Origin: Cladochytrium replicatum
Taxonomy: Eukaryota > Chytridiomycota > Chytridiomycetes > Cladochytriales > Cladochytriaceae
Direction of reading: 5' to 3'
NCBI GenBank assembly: GCA_025526935.1
Contig: JAHLKD010000086.1
Coordinates: 124,001 to 188,000 of the forward strand
DNA length: 64,000 nucleotides
The position numbers and the translations under genes were made by a program. Below the pieces are notes generated by a model, which was not told where the DNA came from, ran no database searches, and was given only the letters and a program-made list of their open reading frames with translations. Below, one piece after another: positions 24,610 through 36,025 of this stretch. Each line of letters opens with the position of its first letter. Position 1 is the stretch's first letter.

Positions 24610-25227
24610 TCAGTTTCGTTTCCACACCGGATGACGATTGTCCGTCAGCTCCTCAATCCGGAATTCCGTTGATCCGGCTACCTTGATCAACCAGTACCGC
24701 TCAAGCCTATACTCGTCATACATCCTCGCCGCGAGTCCAACAGCAACAAGATGCTTGGGCTTCCTTGTAGCCCGCCGCGCAAATCCACGTCCGGCCCACA
24801 CGCACATCGCCAGGCATCGTCGATCTGCGTCCAGGTCTCCGTACCAATACTTCAGTATCCCTCCAGAGTTCTTTGCCTCTTCGTGCGCTGCGAAATCAGC
24901 ATCGTAAAGCGCTTTGTGGTCCGCGTCCGCTCTTCGCACCGAACGGAATGCGACGATATACCATACCCCAGCGAGCTCGATAGGTAGCTGGCGGCTCACG
25001 TCTCCCCAGTTGAAGGTCTCTGCGAGCGGTGTCTTCCGGTATGCCGGCGTTGTCGTGGTGAGCCCCTTCAGGGCATTGTAAAGGAGCTCGTCGGCGGCTG
25101 ACGTCTCGGTCTTGGAGTCGCTCGCTTCCTCCCATTCTGCAGCCATATTCTCATTTCTGTGTGAATCTAGCGGTCCGTCGAGTTGGCCCAAGTTGGGATA
25201 GTTGAAGGAGGTGTGTGAGGCGATCAT
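24610..25227 (-). CDS. UPF0643-family protein
   Basis: A 205-aa intronless frame starting MIASHTSFNYPNL. The middle and C-terminal half match what I recall of the fungal UPF0643 family (S. pombe PB2B2.08 type): LPIELAGVWYIVAFRS, SGGILKYWYG, CLAMCVWAGR, and MYDEYRLERYWL near the end. The function is unknown. No signal peptide or membrane segment is visible. The family assignment is from memory of these motifs. Confidence 0.7.
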   Translation of the reverse strand: MIASHTSFNYPNLGQLDGPLDSHRNENMAAEWEEASDSKTETSAADELLYNALKGLTTTTPAYRKTPLAETFNWGDVSRQLPIELAGVWYIVAFRSVRRADADHKALYDADFAAHEEAKNSGGILKYWYGDLDADRRCLAMCVWAGRGFARRATRKPKHLVAVGLAARMYDEYRLERYWLIKVAGSTEFRIEELTDNRHPVWKRN

Positions 25228-25239
25228 TTCTGTGTGTGC

Positions 25240-25735
25240 AGTGCTCCTGTGACCTAGTTGAGACTCTGGACCTAGTATTTGTTCCTGCTAGAGCTGTGAT
25301 CTCTGGCATGATCGCCTTGCGTGATCGTCGCTTCCACCACCGATGAGACGATGTGCATCAGATATGGCATCATCACTGCCAAGCCATTATGGACCGCGCC
25401 ATTTCGGCATCAATCAACAGACTACAAATAAATTTAAGAAAAATGGGTTAAATTTTGATAAAGCAAACAATTCCTAGGAATTATGATTCATGCTCATTAT
25501 TTACTTTTCTCTTTCAATCAGCCGAAACGCAGGGAAATACATAAAGTGTCCTCTGACTCTCGGTCCGTAAACCCACTTTCCTAAGACCAGCGCTTTTGAA
25601 AGCTTCACTCTCAGACCTCGCTATAACCAGTTTTAGCTGTCAACAACACAGTCACATTTCTGACTCACAAAAACACTGGTGCGAGTCCCAGTTACCACAG
25701 CAGGATCCCGGATTCAATAGTCCCTATTCTCCCTG
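25240..25735. other. intergenic, nothing recognised
   Basis: No coding potential or RNA gene was recognised between the UPF0643 gene and the first of the three related modules. Confidence 0.4.
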
Positions 25736-25906
25736 CTAGCTGACGTTTTTGAAGCCCACGAGAGCCAGTCCGCCATCCCAGCCGTGAATACGGACAACCT
25801 GATCGCCATTGTCGAGAAGGCCAATTTGTTCTGGCTGCATCGTCAACTTTTGTGCCGGTCCGTACTCACCGTCAGCATCCCAGAGACGGTACTCATCTCG
25901 CTTTTC
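25736..25906 (-). CDS. unknown module, copy A (terminal exon)
   Basis: A 56-codon exon-like frame follows a CAATAG acceptor and ends at TAG (25738-25736). It carries DEYRLWDADGEYGPAQKL, then IGLLDNGDQVVRIHGWDGG and LALVG. The same pattern recurs in copies B and C. The upstream exon was not resolved. I do not recognise the family. The regular DGEYGP and GWDGGLALV blocks suggest a small beta-rich domain. Confidence 0.4.
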   Translation of the reverse strand, partial: EKRDEYRLWDADGEYGPAQKLTMQPEQIGLLDNGDQVVRIHGWDGGLALVGFKNVS

Positions 25907-26042
25907 CTATTGTGGACGATAACCGTAAGTCAAACACATCTTTTTGAAAGAAGTTGCTTCACCTTTGGAAACTGGTGAGCGCTGTGATTAAAGATCTGGT
26001 GACGGCTTTCCACGATCTGTGAATTCCAAACCGTTAGCACTA

Positions 26043-26333
26043 TCATGTCGGCGGAAAAACTTTCTGTTTCCCGTTTGTCATATATTGGTTGTAGCAACTT
26101 TTAATATACTTGGAAGAATTGGTAACAATCAATGGTTCACCAAGGAACAGTGGTGCACTTGAGTCCGTGAGACCAGTTATGTCCACCAAAGCAAGGCCCC
26201 CGTCCCAGCCGTGGATACAGACAAGTTGATCGCCGTCTACCAGCACTCCGATGGATTTCGGCGACATATTCAGTTTGCAAGAGGGCCAGTATTCACCATC
26301 GGATCCCCAGTGGCTGTACTCATCGGCCGGAAG
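26043..26333 (-). CDS. unknown module, copy B (terminal exon)
   Basis: This copy is uninterrupted: LPADEYSHWGSDGEY, then MSPKSIGVLVDGDQLVC and IHGWDGGLALVD, followed by about 45 further residues to TGA at 26043. It follows an ATCATAG acceptor. A GTACGATAAG donor lies 60-70 bp upstream, at the end of a frame rich in Arg and Ser, and a TATA-like GATTATAAAG occurs near 26530. The start codon is uncertain because the ATG at about 26480 is out of phase with this splice. Of the three copies this is the best candidate for a functional gene. Confidence 0.45.
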   Translation of the reverse strand, partial: LPADEYSHWGSDGEYWPSCKLNMSPKSIGVLVDGDQLVCIHGWDGGLALVDITGLTDSSAPLFLGEPLIVTNSSKYIKSCYNQYMTNGKQKVFPPT

Positions 26334-26834
26334 CTATGATAAGAAAACTTAAGTGGGTGATCACAATTCGCTTGGGAGCTTATCGTACCTCGACACTTTT
26401 TATTGACCCTCCTGTGCGTCGAGAGCGAGCGAGAGGCTCGGGAGTTGGTTGACGAGAGAGTTTGGAATCTGGGCATTTTTGTCAGCGTAAACCTGGAGCA
26501 CTCAAAAATGGGAGGGGATGGTGCTTTATAATCTTCCCCAACCAACCTATTTCCATCGAATCATTATGTTCAATTTTGATTACATTAGAGAGAAGAAATC
26601 TATTTGCAAACTATGTTGACATGCTTTATTGACTTTGCTTATATTAACGGATAATTATAACATGTTCACTAATTTTGTTTTATATTTTCCCTATGGAATA
26701 AACATGTGAGACTGGTGTTTCCGAGGTTGTGATTGAAACAACGAAACAATGGTATTAGTGAGACCAAATAAGCCAAACACCTCGTTGCCGAGCATACCTG
26801 TGCTCATATGTGGGCCGGTGGAGAGTCGAAAAGG

Positions 26835-27029
26835 TTACACTTTAGTCCCGTGTGCGAAAGTCCACAGACCGGAGCTGTCAACAAGAGCCAGCCCGCCGGT
26901 CCATCCGTGAACTCGCACGACTTGATCCCCGTTCTCGAGGACGCCAATCTACTGCGGCCACATCGTCAACTTGTACGGTGGCCCGTATTCGCCGTCCGAG
27001 ACCCATAGACGGCATTCATCTTCTGCAGT
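26835..27029 (-). pseudogene. unknown module, copy C, with internal stop
   Basis: Aligns with copies A and B: EDECRLWVSDGEYGPPYKL, GVLENGDQVVRVHGWTGG and LALVD. A TAG (26951-26949) interrupts it after KLTMWPQ. An acceptor (CCAATAG) and a donor (GGTGAGCG at about 27083) lie upstream, and a TATA-like GAGTATAAG occurs near 27270. It is inactive unless the stop is a sequence error. Confidence 0.45.
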
Positions 27030-27409
27030 CTATTGGAAGAAAGTTTCAGGACATCTTATTGTTGGGACAGAGTAATCGCTCACCGTGGGGATCTGGGAAG
27101 GCCCATCTTGCGCGGGTGCTTGTTGGCTCCATTTCTGCCGTGGTAACAGGAACGCATGTCTGTGTTTGCGCTGTGGGAATGGAAGGTGCTCTGTGCGATT
27201 GCGTTACGTTCTGCACGCGAAGCATTGTGAATGCACAAAGTGACAGAGGAGGGAGGGGGGCTTCTTATACTCTGCATGGGTACTGTTGATAGGATCCAAA
27301 AAACATGCACAGAGCTCAAATCATTATTCTTCGATTGCGTGTGATAAAAAAACTCTTGGCTTTTGCTTGTTTGCTTCGGGTTCATGTGATCAACTTTGTT
27401 TTCCACAAA

Positions 27410-28735
27410 TATCGTCGATCACTCGATAAACAGTGACTCGCTTGACAATTTGCCATTTATAAGCTTATGACTTACACTATTATTGTTTATTATTAACAGT
27501 TTCGTTTTCTCCAGTACTTTATGCCAAAATGACGAACTCGGACATAAAATTGCTTGAAGATGATGAAAAAGCCGAGTTTCTATTTTCTTCTCCGAACTTG
27601 ATGCAAAAATGCTCCTGCAGTCCACAAACAGAACGAAGGTTGCATTTCGCCACTGCGTCGCCAAGTTTAACCCTACCCTTGATGTGCTCGATTGGTGGAT
27701 ATTATTTAGTCAATTTGGAGATTTCTCTTCAGCCTGCTTGTATCTTTGTGCTGAGCCAATGCAATGGTGAAACCTCTGTGACCTACGATGGAAATATAAG
27801 CAGTGATTCTCTTTGGTTTCGGGAACCTTCTGTCTGGCGTTGGCCGCGCCGTTCGTATAAGAGGCGTTGAACCTAATTTGTCATCAAGGTACGCAAGACA
27901 TTCCGATTGGAGGCTTCTTCCAAAATTCGGCGATTCGAGTATTGATAACAGATTTGATACCAAACATGTACTCATATAGGCTTACACTAGTAAGTGGATG
28001 AACCTTGGTACGATGTACATGTTACATACTGTCCAAATAAATATCCCAATCTTCTGGATGGTGAACAGCAATTTTAGCTTGCATACGAAGAAGCATTGAG
28101 TTTGAGCTACGTCTTAACAACGATCTCACAAAACTGCAGAAGACCTGTCGTTCTGTTGATGATACTGAGAAAATACCAATCTATCTGCGATTCCTTTCTT
28201 CAATGCCCAATGTGGAAATGCATTTGTTATATTTCATTCACACATGTTCTCTGCGACCGGGGATGCAGCTGATTGAAGGAGATCAGAATAGACATAAATA
28301 AAGTTCACCTGACATGTTCATAACAGATTCCCAATCACACGATTCATAAGAGATTCCCTCTTCACCTTCAATGGATCACAAATGTTTCCCCGTCTACCGC
28401 GCTTATCCTTGTAGTTCATCAACTAACACAGTCAAAGTGATCCAAGGCTGAAAGTGCGAAGGGACGCCAATATTCTACCACAGCAGGAGAGGTCAACGGA
28501 CAAATCCTGTGCATTCGCATCGCTCACAGTGCAAGGTCCAAGTTCGTGGCTACGTCTGCCCACACTCACACCAGCCATTCACCTCCGAAAACATACGGGA
28601 AAAATCGTCCTGAAGTCACGCGAAGTCAAAAACAATATCCTCTTTAACTCCACGCACGCTGCTTGATCGCGCACTCCGACGTTCATCATCCCGATTCGTT
28701 CATACATCGATTCAATTCAAACAACTCCACCGGTT
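27410..28735. other. no recognised gene
   Basis: Open frames occur on both strands, for example 27529-27870 plus (113 codons, ATG start) and 27975-27706 minus. None resembles a family, and no exon chain is evident. Confidence 0.35.
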
Positions 28736-28748
28736 TGCGCGAATCCAC

Positions 28749-29514
28749 ACTCCAGTTGGTTCATATTGACACCCATCTGGAGTGAAATCACTGTCAGAAG
28801 GTGGAGGGTTGTGCTCGCAAAAAATTGAATTTTCCAGAACCTGATATAGTTTGAATCAATAACTGGTGAAACAAATAATGGAGTGAATGGTGGAGTGGAA
28901 GGGAACTTAAATCGGGGACGGTGGAGTCGCACAAACACCATGGAGTGTACAAATAGAAAGAAATTCTAACGAAACAAACAGTGGAGTATATTCGAAAAAA
29001 TATGGTGTTTGAGGTCACGCAATCGTTGATGGACTCATACAAATGGGGCATGGAGTGTACGAAAAACAAGACAAACTTGAATGAAAATAGAATTGGTTTG
29101 TTGTTTTGTTTGTGGATTGTTTTGATGACTCGGGACTCCTTTGTTTGTGGCAGAACTCAACTTTTTCAATTTTCATTTTTTACATTCCAGGGCGGACGCA
29201 CCTTCCTCCTCATTTGGTCGATTACTCCCTTCGTTTTCGTTCACTTGTTGATTCATGTTTCTATTAACTGAAAAGCACTCCACTGAGTTTCTGCTTCTCC
29301 AAAACCTTCGTTGTTTGCGCGACTACACACACAGCTTTTTCCGTCAAGAACACTCCAAATCATTCATCCCTAAACACTCCAATCATTTATCCTTCTTTCG
29401 TTACGTTCCATGGTGCATGGTCCCTGGTTTTATGTGACTGCGCCAACCTTACACACCAGTCAACCTATAAAAAACACTTTTGCAACTCTCCATTTCAATC
29501 ATTTTGTCACTCCA
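28749..29514. repeat. TGGAGTG motif cluster that switches strand
   Basis: TGGAGT(G) occurs on the plus strand near 28779, 28879, 28891, 28922, 28941, 28982 and 29051. CACTCCA, its complement, occurs at 29276, 29351, 29375 and 29508. The orientation flips between 29060 and 29276. One stray CACTCCA lies at 28749. No coding sequence is seen here. Confidence 0.55.
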
Positions 29515-29634
29515 TAAGCTCCATCCTTCTCTTATCATTGTGTTCATATGAAAATTTGTAAAAACAAGATTCGGAATATTCATGCCAAACATCCTTGTGG
29601 ACGGCCACAGGTTTCATTCTGTGTTAGTGATGAA

Positions 29635-30855
29635 TTACTTTGAAGCCAGCGAGAACTTTGTCCTGCATGTTGTGCAAACCGGCACGTACGAGCAAAAAAC
29701 TTTTGTGAACCTTTAGTGGAAAGCCATCATTTAGCTCCGCAAAAGTCTTACTTGACAAGCACACGGAACACACGAATCCGACCTCCACAATCTTTTTGTG
29801 ACAGAAGCAAGCGGCACGGAAATCAACTTCGTCTTTCCCGGGTAGCGAGAGTGTTGTTCGAATTGATGGTTCTGCGAGGAAAGCGTACTATCCGCAGAAG
29901 TCAGCTCAAACCCATTATGTGTGATTTCAGACTCACAAGGAGATGCTGGAGAAGCTCGTCACGATGTGTGATTTCTAAGAACACACCTCCCGTGATATGT
30001 GCTGCTTGTGGCATAAAGACTGACTCTGGGCCGTAAACTTTGCAAACATCCAGTTTGATCCCCTGAATAAAAGTGTTTAGTCGCTCGCCCGAGCGCTGTT
30101 CGAAATGGGGTACCGATTTTTGAGCTGAGAAAATGCAGTTCATGATGGGGATATACTGGTCTGCTGCGTCGGGGGAGACCGATATCGTGAGTACTCTTGC
30201 TTGCGTCGTTCGTGTTTCATCCTCTCTCCTGATTCGATTGATATCTTCGGAGCAACATAAAATGAGCATTTCCAACTCCAATAACTAGAAGCATGACCAA
30301 CATGTTAGGGCGAGTGACCAAGCACCCGCAATCATCGTGGTACCGTCTGCCCAACGGGCTTAGCGTTCCCAACTTTCAAAATCGAATTCTTCTGGTTTCG
30401 CACCTGCTGATCCCTTGTCTGTGTTCATCAGCTCACGGAGCTTCTCCACAATGATTCCATCGGTCTCGCGGAATTGTTGGTACACGTTCGCGGGCTTCTT
30501 TCCGAATGCGAGCTTTGGATGATCTGGTGGTAACGGATACAGGAATGATCTGGCAATACAGGATAGTCAGATGTGCCGTCAATGGTTAAGAATCGATTGA
30601 ATTACGTGGATTTTGGCTGTGCGGCGATGAATGCGATGCGATTGTCGTGGGATAAGGAGAGATGTGCGTTTATGAAGACGAGGAGGTGTTCAATACATTT
30701 TGTGAGTGAAAGGGGAGAAGTTGAGTCAGATTCAGCGCGGGACCACTGCGTTTCGTTCAAGTCGAGAACGACGACGAGGAGATTCAGGTCGCCGTCGGCT
30801 GCAACGGGGAGCTTAAAACCTTTGTTTGGCCGTGGATTACTTTGTCCTCACCCAT
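29635..30855 (-). CDS. TFB4: TFIIH subunit Tfb4 / p34 (GTF2H3)
   Basis: Eight exons on the minus strand: 30855-30852, 30798-30606, 30549-30404, 30346-30302, 30244-30114, 30062-29937, 29887-29752, 29699-29635; 281 aa. Exon 1 is 4 nt (ATG plus one base). The vWA-like fold shows LLVVVLDLNETQW, LTKCIEHLLVFINAHLS, and NCIFSAQKS followed by KLDVCKVYG. The C-terminal zinc finger shows FRAACFCHKKIVEVGFVCSV, then FCSYVPVCTTCRTKF. All phases agree. The protein is a core TFIIH component acting with p44 in transcription initiation and nucleotide excision repair. It is shorter than human p34 (308 aa). No long ORF marks it, so it is easily missed. Confidence 0.92.
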
Positions 30856-31015
30856 AAGCAAATCCGGTCAGTGGCTTTGACATATTATGGTGTGTGACAC
30901 GTTCAGTGGCTTTGACATCACTGTCATGACGAGCCGGCTCCACAAAGCTGATAGTATGCGTTCAGCGCAAAAGGGCTTCGTGTATAATACCAATCTCAGG
31001 TGAAGGCTCCTGATT

Positions 31016-31505
31016 TTAAATTGTTGCTATTTGATCAAAAATGCGTTGCTCGCAGGGAAATGCTCTTGTGTAGTTGACCGTGCTTAACTTGGCTACATGA
31101 AGGGATGGGTGCTTGATTAACGGCTCGGCTATTCTCAGCCAATATGAGACAATGTTGGAAAGAGAAACCATTGGTGTGGAATAATGCGGCGATTGTTCGA
31201 TCGTCTGACCTGTTGCATGCGAAACGAGCAATTCCTATGTATTATTAGCATTTTTATGTTATATTCTGCATGAAAGTGGAAGTGCTCTCAGGAAACATTC
31301 GTGATGGAGCCGATACGAACGTCGCTGATCGCCACATCGTGCTATCGATTATGCTTTTGCCTCGTGTGCTCCACACATCGCTGATTTTCCTGATCCGCAG
31401 ACATCTAGCCCTCCTATTTTCTAAGATTCTTTTCTCCAACTCCCTTCAGCCACACCCCCAAATCCTGCGCTCCGCTGATCCCAAAGCCAATCGAAGAACG
31501 CATTA
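31016..31505 (-). CDS. possible small spliced gene, unknown
   Basis: A minus-strand frame opens at ATG 31505 (MRSSIGFGISGAQDL) and another protein-like frame runs 31231-31016 (LVSHATGQTIEQSPHYS). An ATACATAG acceptor precedes the second. The connecting exon could not be placed in phase. No family is recognised. The region lies between the Tfb4 start and the acyltransferase, divergent from the latter. Confidence 0.25.
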
Positions 31506-31680
31506 ACTTGACGCCGTGCGAGGAACAGCCCAAACTATTAGGAGTCGTGCGCTTTAATACCCCCTAAGGCACGGCGCTTTTCCGTCGCACAAGGCTGCCT
31601 TTGTTCAACGTTACAGTGCGACAGTATTCGCTGCCAAACTTTCAAATCAAACGACCCGCCTTTTACGCGGAACAAACCTA

Positions 31681-34289
31681 ATGGCTACTGTGTCGTCCGC
31701 CTCCATCGGCACCGTGGATTCCCAGCCGCAAAAGTCCAAATCAACCAATGATCTGCATCGTTTTTCCATCACGACCTCACCTGCACAGACCCCAACGCAT
31801 ATCACGAACCGACCAAGCATTCTAAGAAGTCAGATTCGAAGCTCGTCCACCCCCATACCTTCAACTGCGCGGAACGGTTTTCCACGAGTGAGAGCTTCAT
31901 TGTCAAAGGAACGGTTGACCGGTTCTGTAGCGTCTCCGACTGGTCTGAACATTAAGAAGCCGATGCCGGGAGGACCACAGCCAAAGGACTACATGCCTGA
32001 TTTCGAGGATAAGCTCTTGGAAGGAACCAGGCGGCTTAACTCCTCGTATGTTCTCACACTTTATGGGTGTGAAATAACCCCTAATGACCCAGTATTGACA
32101 ATTTTCTTCTTTTGTTAGTTTTGTTCTCGAGGATGGGCTTGCATTCATCCAGTATGGCGCACAGGCTATCGCACAGGATGAGTTTTCAAAGTGCTTCCAA
32201 CAAAAACCAAGAAGATCGTTTTCGCTAAAGGCACTACAGTTCCCAGCTTACTGTGCAGGATTCTTGTTCCGATACTTTGTACTCTTTCCATACAGGTGAT
32301 CCTATCCGCGTAGTTGAGTCGCTCAATTTTGCTAATTTGAAACTGCTGCATTTTTTAGGTTGCTGTTCCTCATATTTGCAAGTGAGCTTTTCTTTCTACT
32401 TTTGCCTCTGGTCCTAGCAACAAACGATATCGAGTACATGGTACGCCTGCGTTTTCAATAATCAGTTGAGAATCTTACCAATTTATGTTCTCCAAAAGCG
32501 ATCGCTCTTTAACTGGTACTGCAAATGTTTCATGAGGTCTTTTGGCAGCCAGATTCGTTTCCACGGGGCCAAGCCAAAGCTTAATGTACCTCATCTCTTT
32601 GTCGCCAACCACACTTCCTTCGTGGACTATCTCGTTCTGAGCTCGCACATTTATCCACATGCCACTGTTGCACAACGAACCGGTGGTGTCATGGGCTACT
32701 TTTTGGACAGGGTGCTAAAGTTGAACGGGACGCTGGCGTTCAATCGCAACGAAAAGAACGATCGCAGTCGCGTTTCCAAAATGTACGTGCAGCAGTTTAC
32801 CAAATATTTGGAGGTGCCCACAATTTTCTTTTATCCAGGATTCGGGAGCATGTGCATAGCCCGTGGAAATCACCACTCCTTATATTCCCTGAGGGGACAT
32901 GCGTCAATAACGAATACACTGTTCTTTTCCATAAAGGTGCATTCGAACTCGATGCAGCAGTTTGCCCAGTAGCAATCAAGTAGGCGGTTACTTGCGTTGT
33001 TCTGGTGTTCAATGTGCTAACTGTGTTCCCGTAGGTACAACAAGCGCTGGGCAGATGCGTACTGGTCGACAAAGACGCAAACATTTGTCACTCACATCCT
33101 GTACCTCATGACCCGATGGGCGTTGGTCGCAGACGTTTGGTATCTACCACCGATGAAGAAGCTGGACGGCGAGTCCTCGGCACAGTTCGCCGATCGAGTT
33201 AAGGCGATCATCTCAAAGCAGGCACGTCTCAAGAACCTCTCTTGGGACGGATACTACAAGAACTACGCACCGGCCAAAGACAAAGCGGAGCGACTCCGCG
33301 AAGCTCCTCAGAGCCGTTTTGCCGCAGTCTTGGTGAACCGCACCCGTGCAGACCCGACCACCTTCCAACTACCCTCCTTCGGCCGCTACGGCACCCGCCA
33401 ACGCCGCAACAGCATCGCGATCGGCGAAGTCCGTGCAGCTGCCCAAGCGGTCGCCGCAACGAACGTGCACCTCCGCCTCCGCCCCCTCCACGTCTCCGAG
33501 CACAACCCATTTGACCAATCCGACCTCAGCAAAGCGGAAGCCATGACCGCGATCAGAAACGAGATCCTCCGCGCTGTGGAGGACAATGACCCCGGTGCGG
33601 AGATGATCGAGGCCATTGCGAACCGCAAGAACGACGTCGTGGAGACGTGGAAGCGGTACACCAAGTTCCGGAGTCCGGACGACGTGCGCAGACGGATCGA
33701 AAACAGTAGCTGGCGGATCTGGTTTAAGCGACGGATCGAATACCAGCGCGAGCGGGAGCACGAGGCTGCGTACGAGGCCGCGGCGAGGGAGGAACGACGG
33801 AGGCGGGAGGAGCAGGTTGCGGCGTCGGCGGCGGAGGCGATGGCGGAACGGTATAGGTTGCAGAGAGGACGACAGCAGGTTCCTGGGTCGCCGAAGAGGA
33901 CGCAGTCGGGCTCGGCCCTGAGTAAGTTGGCTGGATTGTCGAGTTTCAGGGCTGCGACGGTTTCGGGGGGTGGTGGAACGGGGTGGGTTGGATTGTTCTC
34001 GCCTACGAGAGAGGTGCCGACTCGCTTGCGCGCCATGGATTCGCCGGGAGCATCGACGATCGCTAGTTCGGATGGGGAGAGTGAAAAGCCTGTGAGCGGG
34101 TTTTACTTTTCCACAGAGCATAGAGAGGAGGATGCGATCGCGCAGAAGCCGTCTGGAGTGAATACGGACGAGGAGAGCGATAATACGGCGGAGAGCGTTA
34201 GGACGGTGGTGGAAGAGATCCAGAAGGAGGATCTGATGCGTGGTGGGCGGGACCTTCTCCAAGGTGCAGAAATGCAGATGGTGTGTTGA
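31681..34289 (+). CDS. glycerol-3-phosphate acyltransferase, GPAT3/4-like
   Basis: Six exons: 31681-32045, 32119-32295, 32359-32440, 32499-32782, 32839-32979, 33035-34289; 767 aa. A Ser/Pro-rich N-terminus is followed by a hydrophobic hairpin (about 185-220: LLFLIFASELFFLLLPLVL). The PlsC domain shows the catalytic NHTSFVDYL (HxxxxD), the substrate block LLIFPEGTC and VAIKYNKRWADAYW, then DVWYLPPMKK, the order and wording of GPAT3/4. The reaction acylates glycerol-3-phosphate in the ER membrane, the first step of glycerolipid synthesis. About 350 C-terminal residues beyond the usual end of the family are Arg/Ala/Glu-rich and probably coiled coil, then disordered. A lysophospholipid acyltransferase activity cannot be excluded. 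Confidence 0.85.
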
Positions 34290-34649
34290 ACGGCTCGAGA
34301 ATTCCGAAACTATTTGGAAAGAAGGAAACAACAGAACAAGTGATCTTTTGGAGGTTTTCTACACAAAAATTTGTCATTAAGTTACGATGATCGTTTTTTC
34401 ATAGTGTATTTTTTTCTAGTTTAATCCGTTTCTTTTTGGGTCACTTGAAACAACCACTTCTTTGTTCTACCCGCACATGTTTGTTGTACTGACAACTCAT
34501 AAAAAATGGACAAATTATATCTGATTAAAGTTCAGAATGACCCATTCGAAAACCTGTGACAATGGAGACAGGATGCTGTCTCATGCACAACTCTGCTCTG
34601 ATGCAGGTCTAAATTTCTCGACCAAGGGAAATACAGAGCAGCGCACGGC

Positions 34650-34930
34650 AGCCATCAATCCAAGTGTTTGAGGTCGGCGCCCGAGGAGTTAACGACATCA
34701 ACAAGAAGATCGTCAAGAAGCTTGGATGCAGAACTTTGACAGCAAACCGACGCCATTTATCTTGGAGAAGTTGTTACACCTTCCTTCACGGATCCGGCAT
34801 TCAAGCCTCTCATCACCAAAACCAAACCCGGTCGTTCTTTACAGGAGCGTCCAAGTTGACCTGGGTTGACCAACAAGATCAAATTTAAGCCTATTAGCGT
34901 GCATCATGTTGGATTATGAATGTCACAGGA
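34650..34930 (+). pseudogene. frameshifted coding remnant, family unknown
   Basis: Protein-like segments follow one another in different frames: GVNDINKKIVKKLG, then FDSKPTPFILEKLLHLP, then DPAFKPLITKTKPG, then LTNKIKFKPISVHH. Such a relay suggests a decayed gene. I could not name it. Confidence 0.35.
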
Positions 34931-34984
34931 CTCTATTACTAAAGTCACGCTAGCAACCATAAACATAACACACTACTACATAAC

Positions 34985-36025
34985 AGATAGACTGGAGACG
35001 TCAGGAGTATGGCGGCTTTTATGCACAGAAATCCTGTTATGGAAATGGGGGGTGTTTGTGACGGAAAATTGGATGTGTTTATAAGAAAATAGCTCAGCCT
35101 GTTTGATGTTTTGAGCTTGCTGTTTTAAGCCACTGCACAAAAACTCCTGTTTGAGTAACTTTGTGTTTGTTATTAATCCGGAAACTAATTATACGTGTGG
35201 TCGACCACCTATCTGTAGTATGTGACATTTAAACACATCTTTAATCTGAACCATTTATCAGATCTTTTGAGCATCCAGTTCAGCGATAGAGGCAACTTCT
35301 CTGACGGTGCAGGCGATTTGCATGGCGCAGTGCGGTGTGAAGTCATGAGCTTTCGTGATTGATAAGACCTAGTATCATGATTCAGAGTTGTCCATGGTGA
35401 CATTTTTTAATATACAGAAGTTTAAATCCAACACACGTTTTTGTGTGGCGTAAAGACACAGATGATAAATCAAACACACGTTCTTGTAAATCCCAAATGA
35501 AGAGGATGTGGCCAGGTAAGACACATTTTGTTAAATTTCTCATTAACACAAACAAAAAAAGAGGTAACATAGGGGCTGTTCAATTTTTGTGCGAAAAAGC
35601 CGCCATACAGGAGCTCTCTATGCGGGATGCAGAGAGACCTGCTGGCTATAATTGTTAAGGCGACAACAATCATTTACTCAGGGAAGAATTATTTGTATTT
35701 ATGGCGGAAACGCGTACTTACATGTCTTCTATGTTGTTACCACATATGGTAATATTGCTTATATTACGCGTTACTTCAGCCAATGATATTTTTTGTTTCG
35801 GAAAAAGAATCCATTCTCTGGTTGAAGCACTATTTAGTAATCACAGTAATATTTACTTATTGGGAACAACAGTTTAACAATCAAGCCATACTACTATATA
35901 AGAGTATGCAACGCTGATTGATTGGCATGTATGACTATGAGTCTCAGGATCAACTCTACTCAATCACATTCAAATGAAGTATGCCCTACTCCGACTACTC
36001 TGATTCACCACAACATTCTACACAT
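34985..36025. repeat. rearranged copies of the 9.9-10.5 kb dispersed repeat
   Basis: 34985-35272 matches 10262-10530 in direct orientation. About 35560-36025 matches 9937-10300 in inverted orientation. The roughly 290 bp between them is unrelated to the copy at 10 kb. The whole therefore looks like an inversion or two nested insertions. No ORF of note. Confidence 0.65.

Noticed and set aside
30340-30404. Premature TAA in Tfb4 suggesting a pseudogene
   Set aside because: A standard intron (GTGCGA donor, GGGCAG acceptor) removes the stop and restores the p34 sequence in phase.
31300-31440. P-loop-like GSGKS on the minus strand
   Set aside because: It occurs in a short frame closed by stops and out of phase with neighbouring candidate exons. 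No other NTPase motif was found.
33369-34331. 320-codon and other long minus-strand frames
   Set aside because: Arg/Pro-rich shadows of the acyltransferase C-terminal coding region.
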